DNA of 64,000 nucleotides from Siphonodentalium dalli (Eukaryota > Mollusca > Scaphopoda > Gadilida > Siphonodentaliidae). Positions within the stretch are counted from its first letter, which is position 1. Each line of letters opens with the position of its first letter. Under the pieces are notes generated by a model. It had not been told where the DNA came from. It did no database searches and saw only the letters and a program-made list of their open reading frames with translations. Location: contig CP136063.1 in the NCBI GenBank assembly GCA_032622095.1, positions 24,366,987 through 24,430,986 on the forward strand. The letters are read 5' to 3'. Shown piece after piece: positions 28,317-38,394 of this stretch. The position numbers and the translations under genes were made by a program.

Positions 28317-28832
28317 ATGGCTGAGATTTATGGAAGTGTTATGATCGATGGCATATGTGCAAATGGAAGCCTTAATGGTGTCCTAAGAGGAAAACAGTAT
28401 AACAGATGTTGGTACGTTCATGAACATTTTGCTGATGCACTGGAACGGTTACTTTTCCGAAGATTTTGCAAGACTGTTCCAAAATCTGAAATACCGTCCG
28501 AATTGCAAGCTGTCCTGTCTGCATCTCCACTATCGTTGGATGTTAAAGATCTCCTGTCCTTACCTGGTGTTCTGAAATATTTTGATTGTTACGAGCAGTT
28601 CCGACAAAATATTCGCGAAGGTAAACTGGGTGCAACAGCAAGATTTTGGATGACGTATCTGGACATAATGTACATCCAACACATTCTGCACGCGGCCGTG
28701 AAGGAGGATGACTATACTGTGCGCCTGTATGCTTGGAAACAATCCGTCCCATTATTTTTCGCATTTAACAAACATAATTATGCGAGGTATGGATCGTATA
28801 AGTGCGACAACGTCACATATCTCGCGCTATAA
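28317..28832 (+). CDS. Uncharacterised ORF (171 aa) inside the 27.5-29.2 kb element
   Basis: An intact frame starting MAEIYGSVMIDGICANGS with normal amino-acid composition. Visible motifs are GVLRGKQYNRCWYVHEHFAD (about residues 21-40), an acidic/leucine stretch, ATARFWMTYLDIMYIQHILH (about 106-125) and PLFFAFNKHNYARYGSY (about 145-161). From memory, this FW..Y.D - FFAF...NYARY layout occurs in long uncharacterised invertebrate proteins linked to repetitive elements; I could not verify this. It stops at TAA soon after NYARYGSY, where remembered relatives continue, so it is probably a fragment. It lies inside an intron, flanked by inverted repeats, which suggests element cargo rather than a host exon. 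No function is assigned. Confidence 0.6.
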   Translation: MAEIYGSVMIDGICANGSLNGVLRGKQYNRCWYVHEHFADALERLLFRRFCKTVPKSEIPSELQAVLSASPLSLDVKDLLSLPGVLKYFDCYEQFRQNIREGKLGATARFWMTYLDIMYIQHILHAAVKEDDYTVRLYAWKQSVPLFFAFNKHNYARYGSYKCDNVTYLAL

Positions 28833-28956
28833 GAATACATATATACTATACAATTGTTCTCTATAACACTCTCAAACACAGGGAAATAACGTAGTAAGTG
28901 CACATTGAAATATAAGAGAACAATGTACGTTTATTTTTCCGATAAAAAAAAAAATT

Positions 28957-29152
28957 GCAACAAATGAATGAATTTGAGCCATGGATTAGTGCAAAATGCT
29001 TGTGTGCTCTATGAACGATGTAAGCAACATGGTAACTATAATGAAACTGATTTTCATTATAATTATCATGTTGTTTGCATCGTTCATGGAACTCATGAAT
29101 GTATTTTGAGTGCTTTGCATTCATCCATGGCTCAAATTCATTCATTTGTTGC
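28957..29152. mobile_element. Near-perfect 196-bp hairpin nested in the TIR element
   Basis: The outer 30 bp (28957-28986) are an exact reverse complement of 29123-29152 (gcaacaaatgaatgaatttg ... attcattcatttgttgc). Inner arms pair with a few mismatches (atgaacgatg against catcgttcat, ataatgaaa against tttcattat). High arm identity suggests recent formation or ongoing gene conversion. Non-coding. Confidence 0.85.
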
Positions 29153-29313
29153 ATATATTCAGTTGAGTATAAAAGGAGACGGTCCCATAAATGGCCAGAT
29201 TTATGGTACAGTCCCCCTTTAGTATCTACCAAATGCTAGTGTTAATAATAACTTTAAATAAATTTTGATTCAGACTGCATTGAGAATAATAATGTCAATG
29301 AATTTTATTACAG

Positions 29314-29457
29314 ATATGTTTGCCAGTAATGAGATGATTGCTTACATGTCTGCTGGGAACAGTAAGAGTAGACTCGATGTCCGTTTCCTTGATGACGCTT
29401 TCCTGCAGATAGATGGCATATTTACATCAATGATCAATTCTGTATCTTTGGAAAAGG
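29314..29457 (+). CDS. ADGRV1: ADGRV1-like exon 3: Calx-beta domain 3, C-terminal half
   Basis: Acceptor attacag at 29307-29313, donor GTGAGG at 29458, phase 1 in and out. With the base carried from exon 2 it reads D-MFASNEMIAYMSAGNSK then SRLDVRFLDDAFLQIDGIF and TSMINSVSLEKG. It is the second half of domain 3, placed as expected before the PP...N.S..I linker of exon 4. The usual acidic turn (DD..PE..E.F) is weakened to DDAFLQIDGIF: the proline-glutamate and the last glutamate are missing, so Ca2+ binding by this repeat may be reduced. Confidence 0.82.
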
Positions 29458-30244
29458 GTGAGGTCATAATATATTTATATATTATAAGAGATTTTTACTA
29501 AACTGAAAAAATGAAGAGCAATATTTCTGAATTTATTGAAGAGGACCATAAATGTTCATATATTATAACATAACAATAGAACATAAACTTTCTCGGCAAT
29601 AAGTGACGCAATGACTCTTGGCTGGATATAGAGTTCAAATTTGTTATACTGAATATGACGCCTGAGTTGATATTATTACTCATCAAAGTTGTATCTTTGA
29701 TCCCAAAGATGTGCCTCCAATCGATCTGCTCTCTGAGTAAATATAGCCTCATGTCTCTACTGCACCTGTCACATTGCAGTCTAAACTGGTGTCCTCTTGT
29801 CCTCTCACCTCTTGTCCTTTGAAGTAAACTCCATGTACTAACTTTGATGTTGTAGTACGGTAACCTGTGGGTATGGATGCTGAATCTTTATTGATATATT
29901 TAATCAGTCACTGTTGAGAGTGATTTTCTGAAATTTTTGCTTTTCATTAGGCTTACATAATTAGCATTCCATTCGCATGGTTATTTAAAAACATTTCAGA
30001 CCCTTTGTCTGCCTTATCCTGGTATTTTCATTGTGTGTTCATCAAACTTTGGGGGTGGGTCCCCAATTGTCCTTGGAAAAAAAACTTGCATTGGAGGGAG
30101 GGGTGGATGACCGAGATCTGACAGAAAATAACGTTCCCGGGGTGGTGGGTCCCAAAAATTCAAATAAAAATTATAAATCTTTTATTCTGGAATTCCTCCC
30201 CCCCCCCCCCCAATGTCTCACTGACAAAAATCTGTTTATTTCAG
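29458..30244. other. Intron 3 (787 bp)
   Basis: No repeat family or gene recognised. The 3' part has a 14-C run (30198-30211) shortly before the acceptor. An open frame through 30031-30405 merely reads through the intron into the next exon; only the part from 30245 is coding. Confidence 0.7.
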
Positions 30245-30396
30245 ACCCACCTAATGGAGCATATAACAGCCCAATAATTGGTAACAAAAATGAGGTTAAA
30301 GTCACTGTTACTGCTGCCGAAGCTAGTGGAGAAATTGGATTCCATAATATCACGGGACCAATTGTTGTACAAGAACCTTCATTTGGGACTTTGCAG
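30245..30396 (+). CDS. ADGRV1: ADGRV1-like exon 4: end of Calx-beta 3, start of 4
   Basis: Acceptor atttcag ending 30244, donor GTATTC at 30397, phase 1 in and phase 0 out. With the carried base it reads DPPNGAYNSPIIGNKNEVKV then TVTAAEASGEIGFHNITGP and IVVQEPSFGTLQ. The segment EVKVTVTAAEASGEIGF is the closing strand and the 'd.s.G.igF' junction between consecutive Calx-beta repeats, after which domain 4 begins. NIT is a possible glycosylation site. The donor is not a strong consensus (GTATTC), but frame and homology pattern agree on both sides. Confidence 0.82.
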
Positions 30397-31121
30397 GTAT
30401 TCTAATTTGAGAAGTTATCTCATTTCAGCTCTGGATATATATATATTCCTTCTCTCTCACCCAGGCTTGTGACACAACATTCCAAGTTTATTTTTTTATT
30501 GTGTCTTGTATAGTCAGGAAATGGTAATACCGGTCGATATTCTGTTGAACCAGTTGGGTTTCAGCGTTGGTTGTGTCGAGAATGTTTGCCTGGCCGGGCT
30601 TCTTCAAATTTTAAAGTTTGCATCATTGCATGCCTTAAAACCTATATATATGTGGAGATAGATGTATGTTGTATTTATATGATACTGTGCCATTGTCAAT
30701 TTCAAGCTATACCGACAGTAATAAACTCCTTAACCACAGCAGAATTATGGGTAACTTTTCAGGATTTAGTTGGAAATATGGCTTGTTGCCATTCATCGGA
30801 AGGCCCTCACTGAGAGTTTTCTGATGATGAATGGCAACAAGCCATATTTCGGACTAAATCCTTAAAAGTTACCCATAATTCTGCTGTGGTTAAGGAGTCG
30901 ATTATTTAGGGCATTACTGTAGATGGATGGCAACATTTAGATGAATGATCTTAAAATATCACTTGTATAAAAGATTGGCATCTGAAAATTGGAATTCAGT
31001 CTAATAAAGTGATTAAATATGAATGCGTGCATCAAACCAACCAATATGTACTCATGCTATTCATGAAAATATTGAATAGAAATTGAAACCCAGTCACAAA
31101 TTAGTTTCTTTGTTTTATCAG
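30397..31121. other. Intron 4 (725 bp)
   Basis: Contains one foldback MITE (30716-30919), listed separately. The remainder is unremarkable AT-rich sequence with a short TA run at 30437-30446. Confidence 0.7.
30716..30919. mobile_element. TA-flanked MITE, long foldback version
   Basis: Arms of about 75 bp: ccttaaccacagcagaatta and aaatatggcttgttgccatt are repeated inverted 100 bp further on. The right end reads ggcattactg followed by TA; the left end cagtaataaac is decayed and preceded by GA instead of TA. The same family is present as a cleaner 124-bp copy at 53799-53922. TA duplication suggests mobilisation by a Tc1/mariner-type transposase (inference). Confidence 0.8.
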
Positions 31122-31248
31122 GTTGGCATACCTCTATCTCGAGAAGGCATCAGCACAAAAGCAGTTGTTTACTGGACGCTGACAATAGGTGGTGACTTGA
31201 CAGTAACAGACATTGGACCTCTTAGTGGATCAGTGACCATTCCTGCAG
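31122..31248 (+). CDS. ADGRV1: ADGRV1-like exon 5: Calx-beta domain 4, middle
   Basis: Acceptor ttatcag ending 31121, donor GTATAA at 31249, phase 0 in and phase 1 out. It reads VGIPLSREGISTKAVVYWTL then TIGGDLTVTDIGPLSGSVTI and PAG. This is the first half of domain 4: a V.W-type strand, then D.....G...F.PG (here SVTIPAG), the conserved turn before the acidic strand in the next exon. Splicing to exon 6 gives a continuous reading of that turn. Confidence 0.85.
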
Positions 31249-31479
31249 GTATAACACTGTAATGATTAAGAATTCTTACACACAACTGTATATACAATTC
31301 TGTACCATGAAACAGGTGTTGTTCTCAGAGAATATTATGTTCTGGAGTGATGAGGGAGGCAGAGATTTTTTTTTATTTTGTGTCCAATATATTTAGCCTG
31401 AGGACTGATGGGGGTGGTATTATATTTTTTCTTTTTATATGCTCATTTAAAAAAAAATGGGACATATTAAGTTATTGAT

Positions 31480-31800
31480 CTGTCTGACTGTTCGTCCTTC
31501 TGTTCTCTTTTGGTTTCCGGATGATAACTTTAGATAGTCTCAACTCAATGGAATGAGTGTGAGTTTATTAGCCCAAATACAGGTCAAGTTGGAATTCCGG
31601 TTCAGCCCGCTAATTTTCACCTGAGTTATAGACCTTTTTGTTGGAATTTGCACTCAATTTTCATTTCTGGATGATAACTTTAGTAAGTCTTAACTGAATG
31701 GAAGAAGTTTGGTATACGAGTTTGCTAGCCAAAAATGCAGGTCATGTTTGAATTTCTGTTCCACTCTTCAATTTTTACTAGAGTAATGGCCCTTTGTTGG
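31480..31800. repeat. Family-1 intronic minisatellite, two copies
   Basis: Two diverged copies of a roughly 160-bp unit whose landmarks are ccggatgataactttag, acaggtcaagttcgaat and gagttatggccctttt. The same unit recurs at 38395-38870, 39521-39880, 52040-52320 and 54775-55870. Non-coding. Confidence 0.7.
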
Positions 31801-31821
31801 AATTACCACCAGCGTATTTTA

Positions 31822-34184
31822 GGGAGCATGTCAAAACCTCTTTCGTCAATTTTTCGTCATTTTCGCCGTCTTGGTTCGATGTTTTCGCAATTATCGCAGT
31901 TTTGCTCAAATGTTCGCTGTTTTGTTTCGACATATTTTCGCAGTGTTTGTTTTCATCAAGATCGTATGATTGGCAGGACAGTTTGTGTTCAATAAATACT
32001 CCATGTCGCAGTTTTATACCGATGTTCGCGAACGGGAAGTTGTCGGTGTCCATGCTGAAATTTCTCAGATAGGAGTTTTTCTCATAAGAATTCCAATGAT
32101 TTAATCGGAGTTTTCTCCGATATGAAAACAATTCCGATTTGATCGGAGTTCTATGTATAAGTAAATTTCTCCGATCTACTGAAATCTCCGATTTGGTTAA
32201 TATCGGACAATTCAAACTTCGTTTAATAATGAACTATTATTAATATAAGATTAAAGTCCCAAATAAATGATTCCCAGACCCGATTTATATAATAGGATAG
32301 GCCTACACAATCATTTCCTACGTTTTGATGTGGCCGCAAATCCGTGGGTTTCTGGTTTACAGTAATTGTTACAGGTTGAAGCCCCCCAAAATCTCGTGCA
32401 ATAATTGCTACATCGTCGCATTAAGACTGCTGTAGTGGTACCGTAAACAATGCAAATTTTGATTTAAAAAACGTTTTTGTGTGTGATTATTAAACTTGTC
32501 TTCATTTTGGGTAAACCGTCACCATTTAATTGTGCGAACTATTTTGAATAAAAGAATACAGCCGAGCACGACAATAAATTATTCCACAACCCCGATTTAT
32601 ATATAGTATACTTTCCGTATGCCACGTAGAGTTAATTTCTACAGTTTCAATCTGTCTTTCTAGACCAGACACATATTTTAATGTGGACGCAAATCATGGG
32701 GTTTACGGTATCGTCGGATTCTGAAAGTACCGTAAACCCGGTGGTGGTTTTGTCGTAAACAATGCTTTCATTTTCGCAATATAAGTATGAAATCATTGTT
32801 AGATAGATATCGGAAGCGCAGCGTTATTATGATTAATTCGTCGGCTACTTTTATTTCAAATCTACACATTTTATTCAATATATATCAGCGTTCAGATGCG
32901 ACAAAGTTAAGTTAATACAAAACATATTATATAATAGTTTGGAATTTCCACGAATTGCAGGTGTTATGTTGTGCTATTTTTAGCACTGTAATTTCCCAGG
33001 CCAATCCTAGTTTCGTTTGTGGATAGCATATGCATTGACTGGCAGTTGAGGAGTTGAGTGTTATGTTTTTCTCGATTCTTTATTGAATGAATAATAAAAA
33101 CATGGATAATGATATATATACCATTATACCATTATTAAACAATGAACTTAGGGGGTATGGCTCTATATATGTCTGGCGTTGATACAATGTTATGAGGGCT
33201 TGTTCTATATCGGGCCTATTTCTAAGTTCAAATGCTGGATGGACGGTTGTCGCTCCCGTTGTGGGTGGGTGCAGCTGCATGGTTTCAAATTTCTGTGTGA
33301 TTTCATCTTTTTTCTGTTAGATGTGTGATACCTGGGGTTGTGAAAACCCTATAAACTTCTTCGTAGTGTCGACCTGTGTAAACTGCTGGTCTAATATTTT
33401 CCCAACTGTGTATATGTCCGCTAACGATAGATCTATTAGATTTCATCACTGTTATGATGATATTATGACATCAAGTCGCTTCATTTTGGAATTTTATCTA
33501 TCAGATGTGTTGTTTTTGTCCAACGAGTTAAACCATTGTTCACTAATTGAGAAGACATGACGACAACAACAACAACAATAACAAAACTGTCGCACAGTTC
33601 ACGCATAGTTGTGAGGGACTGGTATTATATACGTCATTATATGTCAGTAGGCCTATATGTTTGTATAGCCTTTTGCTAAATGTCACCCCTTCACACATTT
33701 GGAATGGGTTGACTATTGTCTAATTAGGCCTTGTGCGAACTCATAGCTATCAAAACATTTGAACTGTCAAGTCGTACTTGTGTGTTAACCGCCTAGAGTT
33801 GTTTGTATGGCCTTTGGCTGAACTTTATTTTCCTTTACACAATTCAGCCAATCAAAATTCAGCTGGCATCTGATTACGCAGAAGGCAAAAATAAATGCGC
33901 GAATTTATGAAGTGCGACAACATCGCATCGATGTTTTAACTTTTCGTCGTTTGCGAATATCGATCAATGTTTCGACGTCGCGACTTTCGCGTTGTCGAAA
34001 GTTTCGACATTTTACGGAAATTTTGGTCTGTTGTGGTTTCGACGTTATCGCACTTTTATGGCCAGTCGCTTTCAACGTTATCGCATTATATATCGTCATT
34101 TCCGACATTTCATTTTTGCACATTTACGTCAATTTTTTTTCGACAATATTTTCGCATATGCAAAAGAGGTTTTGACATGCTCCC
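31822..34184. mobile_element. TTA-flanked TIR element, 2.36 kb
   Basis: The terminus gggagcatgtcaaaacctct at 31822 is repeated inverted at 34166-34184 (aggttttgacatgctccc), and TTA flanks both ends (31819-31821 and 34185-34187). Subterminal regions (31845-31965 and 33905-34150) are packed with ttcgac, ttcgca and atcgca motifs in the same orientation, giving many overlapping spurious ORFs. Internal 32060-32210 is rich in ctccgat/atcggag. No transposase was recognised, so it is probably non-autonomous. A 3-bp TTA duplication fits PIF/Harbinger-like elements, but this is inference. Confidence 0.72.
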
Positions 34185-34582
34185 TTACCAGGCCCTAGCA
34201 ATGCTCTTGTTTCATTTTACTTCAATGGAAACCTAAAAATAAACTATTTGCTAAATTCTGACCCCACTTGATATGTAGTGCCTCACATGATGAGCAGTGT
34301 ACAAGGATTCATAGAGTTACTATGTAAAAAATACTCTTATCGTCAGAAGTGGCTCTCTTTGAGAACCAATTGACCTATTAATAATGCATTTAATTATCTT
34401 GCTCATTATGTCATAAACTAGCTGCATTGCGCTTTGGACCATTATTACTTCAACTGTAGGGCCATATTACACCATTGTCAGTCTGCAGCCTCTAACGAAG
34501 ATGAGATCTTTGCTGCAGCAATTTCATGCATATTATGGGAATCTCACAATACACATTGACACCCGACTTGGTGCTAGATTAA

Positions 34583-34837
34583 TCCTTTCATGGTGCCAGC
34601 TGCGCTGGTGCAGCATTAAAGATCCTGTACCAGTGCATTCTCTTATATATGCGAGTCTCCCAAAGGGAGCCTCGCATATATAAGAGACTTCACTGGCTTA
34701 TATGGTTAGGGTAAATATTGTTAGGCCAAAGCATTCTCTTATATATGCGAGGCTCCCTACGGGAGACTCGCATAGATAACAGAATGCATTGGCACAGGGT
34801 TGTCGCAAACTTTCAGGAAGCTCTAGTCATGGAAATG
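34583..34837 (-). mobile_element. Double-palindrome TTAA element, short type, copy 1
   Basis: TTAA borders both ends (34579-34582 and 34838-34841). Ends resemble each other inverted (cctttcatgg against catggaaatg). The core has two palindromes in inverse order, each made of gcattctcttatatatgcga, a short centre and its reverse complement, at about 34637-34688 and 34732-34793. Orientation is opposite to the copy at 37359-37589, judged from the asymmetric agctgcgctggtgca segment. Confidence 0.8.
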
Positions 34838-35818
34838 TTAATACTTGACAGGTGTGAGAAAATTGAAAGGACTCAAGGTCTTCGAAGTCGGTTGATACAA
34901 AATAACATAACAATCTATACAACAACTATCATCCACAAGTACATTAAAAAAAATATTGGCTTTGTTCTATTTTCATTATTAATAACTATCCAAGAATGAT
35001 AACTCACATGTCAAAACCTTTGTTATGTAAACATTACTGTTGCAATGGAATTACCGATAAAAGTCCAATTTCTCTAAAAAGATTCCAAAATTTGACATTA
35101 AAGGAATTATTTGGTCAAATTTTTTTTTTATCGTCATAGTACTAATTATATATTTCTAACAGACCCATTTCACCAAGAAAATTTTAAATCGAGCAGATAA
35201 TATTTTTATTATTATGATATAAAAAAAATCGCGGAAGTATCCGAAATGTAAGTCACGTGACTGATTAGTGCGATCACATGAGTAGAACATGGCCGATCAG
35301 CCTCATCGACGTGGTTTGTTTACCTGATTCGCTTACCGTGACAGCGGTGGGCGGAGCTTGAAATAATTCCGCCAATCGCGTAATGAGTTGATAATAAAAT
35401 ATCGCAGTCTCCGGTTAAGTACCTTTAATACAATAAATAGAGATCATTGAATAAAACTGTTTGAATGTGCTTATTATGAACTGGATTTGCTAGAATGTTA
35501 GATTATATAACGAATAATGATGGCTAAAATGTAAGTTGGAGCAATAAAAGTTGTGTGAAATGAGATTAATTTATGCAGAAATGCAATGAGCGGAATATAG
35601 TGCGAAACTAAATTGAACTGTTTCTGAAAAAATACAAGTTGGGCCTTCTAGCTTATTCGTTGTGTGCTATAGGAGTACAGTTAAACACAAGTGGGGAGTG
35701 ATTAAAAGGTGGCGGTTATTATACTAGTACATGTATCATGATGGCTTATATTCGTCATAATAATGTTCCTCTCTATTTCTTCACACAAAGCCTTTTGTGT
35801 GGAGAAGTGCACGGCTGC

Positions 35819-35892
35819 GGACCGCTTGCTAAAATCCTTCCAGTCAAGATAAGAGCGGACCGCTTGCTAAAATCCTTCCAGTCAAGATAAGA
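35819..35892. repeat. Perfect 2 x 37-38 bp tandem duplication
   Basis: The unit gcggaccgcttgctaaaatc plus ttccagtcaagataaga occurs twice without an observed mismatch. It is a recent slippage or repair duplication inside intron 5. Confidence 0.85.
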
Positions 35893-36833
35893 TCAGATAG
35901 TATGTAAACAAAAGAATTAACTCGAATACACAACAGACTATCGAAACTACAATAATTATTAATTAGGCACTTCGGCATAACAGCATTTTTTTTAACTGAA
36001 TGCTAGCCGGGCATTGTTTTTGTTTTTTTCGTTTTATTTTACGTTTTGGTGGCAGATATTGACTTTCAAGAGAGTAAGTTTTTAACCTGGAAAAAATCCA
36101 ATGATTGCCTCTAATAAAGAGCGTCCATGCTTTCGTCGCGATAGACAATAAAGAGTGTTCTCAATTATGAACGTGATCTATTTCGAGGTGTCACGGGCGA
36201 TTTTGTATGTGATATTTTGTCATCTAAATATAAAGAGCATCCATGGTTCCGTCTTCCAAATGCAAATGCGGTAGACAATAAAGAGCGTTCTAAATTACGA
36301 ACTATGTTGTCTTTTTGGAGGTACTAAATAATGGTGATCTCTATGTGGCATGGTGGCATTCAAATATATGAATGATTGAGAAGTTAGAAATAACTTACAA
36401 AGAACAACAAATAAAAACGCCTGATATATAGTTCCGCCCAGTGTTTTTATAATGCCTGGGGGCTTGTTATGACAAAGTTGATGCGATCGTCTGCTGCCAT
36501 TACCACTCACTTTGTGTCCCATTTTATAGTGCAAACAATTTCGCCGGTTGTCACTGCATGATGAATAGTCGCTGAGTGACTATCAAATTTAGCACTATAA
36601 TAACATTGATTCAACAAACCAAACACGCGATGGTATTTTATTAATGGCTGCAAAAATGACTATCATATGTGCTACTAATAACATTATTAATATAAGTATA
36701 TGGTCTGCTTTACGATAATGACTTCTAAAGTGAACTACGCTATCTTGATGTACTGATATAACTCATCGCATAGTGATGTAATCTATATATACACCGCGCG
36801 CACACACACACAAATTCCGCATTTTAGTATTGG

Positions 36834-36861
36834 CTGACTACGGTTACGTAATCGTAGTCAG
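36834..36861. other. 28-bp near-perfect palindrome
   Basis: ctgactacggttacgtaa followed by tcgtagtcag, pairing with one central mismatch set. It lies in intronic DNA just after a short CA repeat (36800-36811). A binding site is possible, but the isolated occurrence gives no function. Confidence 0.5.
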
Positions 36862-37358
36862 CATAATAAACTTCCTGCTCCGAATCTGTTTTTAATTTGC
36901 TCGCCCACAACTACGTCATCCATAGTTTAGTCATGGAAATCTCCGAATATCGGTTATGGTATTATTTATTAATTTTTCGGCTTATTTATTATCTGATCGG
37001 AATGGGACTTATGTCATTTTAATTACAACAGGGAGGGCTTTCCGATTGTGTTTGGTAGTTTCTAGACCAAATAAATCCTTTAAACATTGGAAGATGTCAG
37101 AGCATTGAAAATCATATTCAGACTAAAATATTTGAACTTACAACATGATTGGCAATGTTTGTTGACAAATCACTGTAACAGTATTGTTTACATAACAATT
37201 GTTTCAACACGTGACATTTCATTATTGGAGAACTATTAATATTGAATATAAGAACAAAGTTTATCTATTTCTCCATGTTCATCTTAATAGTGGTGATGTT
37301 TTTACACTTTTATATTTTTTGCACATTTATCCACTGTAATTAGTGCCTTGGTTCTTAA

Positions 37359-37589
37359 CCCTTCCATGACTGGAGCTTCCTGATATTTTTATGAAAACCC
37401 TGTGCCAATGCATTCTCTTATATATACGAGTCTCCCATAGGGTGAACTCACATATATAAGAGAATTTACCTTGACCATTTAAGCCTGTGCATTCTCTTAT
37501 ATATACGAGGCTCCATATGGGGAACTCGCATATATAAGAGAATGCATTGGCACAGGGTCTTTAATGTTGCACCAGCGCAGCTCCCGTCA
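37359..37589 (+). mobile_element. Double-palindrome TTAA element, short type, copy 2
   Basis: Flanked by TTAA at 37355-37358 and 37590-37593. It begins cccttccatgactggagctt, contains two AT-rich palindromes (about 37407-37465 and 37490-37550) with ttatatatacgag arms, and ends after ttgcaccagcgcagctcccg. The right end appears shortened compared with copy 1. Confidence 0.78.
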
Positions 37590-37843
37590 TTAACCGTATC
37601 GCCACAGACTATAGGAGATTACAGTGCTGTTGAGTTCAACCTGGTTTGTATTCTCTGTTTTAATATAACAGTAAATTATAGACTTACTGTAAGTCATACA
37701 AAACAACATTCTGAACCAATGTACTCTTTTATCTTTCTGCGCCTTTCAAATTTTGATGAGAAAGTGCCATCCAAACACCAAGATCGTTCAGCAAATTTGC
37801 ATCGGTGCAGGACATATGATTGTATTATTCTGAACCATTGCAG

Positions 37844-38058
37844 GGTCATCCATGGCAAATCTAATTGTGTCCATTTTCCCCGATGCCTTGCCGGAGCGTG
37901 ATGAGGAAACTACGATCACGCTGACTCATGTTGAGCCACTGGGAATGGAGAGACTGCGAACCTTGGCATCATCTGTTAAACTGATTATCGAGAAGAACGA
38001 TAATCCAGGAGGGATCTTCCAGTTCTCAGAGGGTGTTAGAAATTCATACACTGTAAAG
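37844..38058 (+). CDS. ADGRV1: ADGRV1-like exon 6: end of Calx-beta 4, start of 5
   Basis: Acceptor attgcag ending 37843, donor GTAAGC at 38059, phase 1 in and phase 0 out. It reads SSMANLIVSIFPDALPERDE, ETTITLTHVEPLGMERLRTL, ASSVKLIIEKNDNPGGIFQF and SEGVRNSYTVK. It has the canonical acidic turn (PDALPERDEETTITL), the closing strand VKLIIE and the domain junction KNDNPGGIFQF, one of the clearest Calx-beta signatures here. It completes domain 4 and opens domain 5. An open frame from 37542 is only intronic read-through and not part of the exon. Confidence 0.9.
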
Positions 38059-38394
38059 GTAAGCTTTAGCCTTTCTATACTAAATACTCATTGATGAGTA
38101 TTTATCTGTTTTTCTGTCTCTTCTGAAAACAAATAAGCACCCCCACCACCCACCCAATCCCTTCTTTATATTTCTGATTGATATTATCATGTTAACATGG
38201 ATAGTGTGTTAATAATATACTTTATGAATGCATGACTATATGTTTTTGTATCTTCAAGTATAATATGTAAATAACAAACAAAAAACTTTTATGAGTGAAT
38301 GGGAGAATCCATTCAGTATAGAAAGGGTTAAATGATTCCTAGCTAATTATTTTATTCCTGACTGGGAGCAACCTATAGCAGACTTAGCATTTTG

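Larger units (their letters stand above)
27511..29217. mobile_element. Terminal-inverted-repeat DNA element carrying a 171-codon ORF
   Basis: The left end ggggtactgtacactaaatc (continuing tggccattta) is matched by the inverted right end, where tggccagatttatggtac leads to agtccccc at 29217. The TIR is about 33 bp with few mismatches. Inside are a second inverted repeat of about 92 bp (28127-28217 against 28861-28953) enclosing the ORF at 28317-28832, and a near-perfect hairpin at 28957-29152. The flanks (tattat on the left, tttag on the right) give no clean target duplication. No transposase was recognised; the superfamily is undetermined. Confidence 0.75.
26615..29313. other. Intron 2 (2699 bp), mostly mobile DNA
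   Basis: Phase-1 intron. It contains two copies of a foldback family (26680-26775 and 27006-27110) and a 1.7-kb terminal-inverted-repeat element (27511-29217) with its own ORF. The stretch 27110-27510 holds nothing I recognise. Confidence 0.75.
34960..37259. mobile_element. Candidate 2.3-kb element or inverted duplication between the two palindromic elements
   Basis: 34960-35044 is repeated inverted at 37173-37259. Shared blocks include ctttgttct, attaata, the 12-bp gttatgtaaaca and tactgtt. Identity falls outward. Between the arms are a 38-bp tandem duplication, two similar halves near 36110 and 36225 (agacaataaagagygttct), and a palindrome at 36834. No ORF of interest. No target duplication was identified, so it may be an inverted duplication instead of a transposon. 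Confidence 0.5.
31249..37843. other. Intron 5 (6595 bp), mobile-element rich
   Basis: Holds Family-1 minisatellite copies (31480-31800), a TTA-flanked 2.36-kb element (31822-34184), two palindromic TTAA elements in inverse orientation (34583-34837 and 37359-37589) enclosing another long inverted repeat pair (34960-35044 against 37173-37259), a 38-bp tandem duplication (35819-35892) and a short palindrome at 36834-36861. The piece 34185-34578 shows nothing recognisable. The diverged pairs at 32260/32570 and 36110/36225 look like small local duplications. No exon-like segment was seen, and exons 5 and 6 join in frame without one. Confidence 0.7.

Noticed and set aside
30031-30244. Upstream extension of exon 4
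   Set aside because: The open frame reads through poly-C and the acceptor; only sequence after the acceptor fits the Calx-beta pattern.
31735-32215. Several overlapping ORFs on both strands
   Set aside because: They arise from tcg-rich subterminal repeats of the 31822-34184 element.
33905-34236. Four overlapping ORFs
   Set aside because: Same cause: repetitive ttcgac/atcgca motifs free of stops in several frames, no protein family resemblance.
37542-37843. Extra coding sequence before exon 6
   Set aside because: The frame begins in the TTAA element, and the exon 5-exon 6 join is already complete without it.
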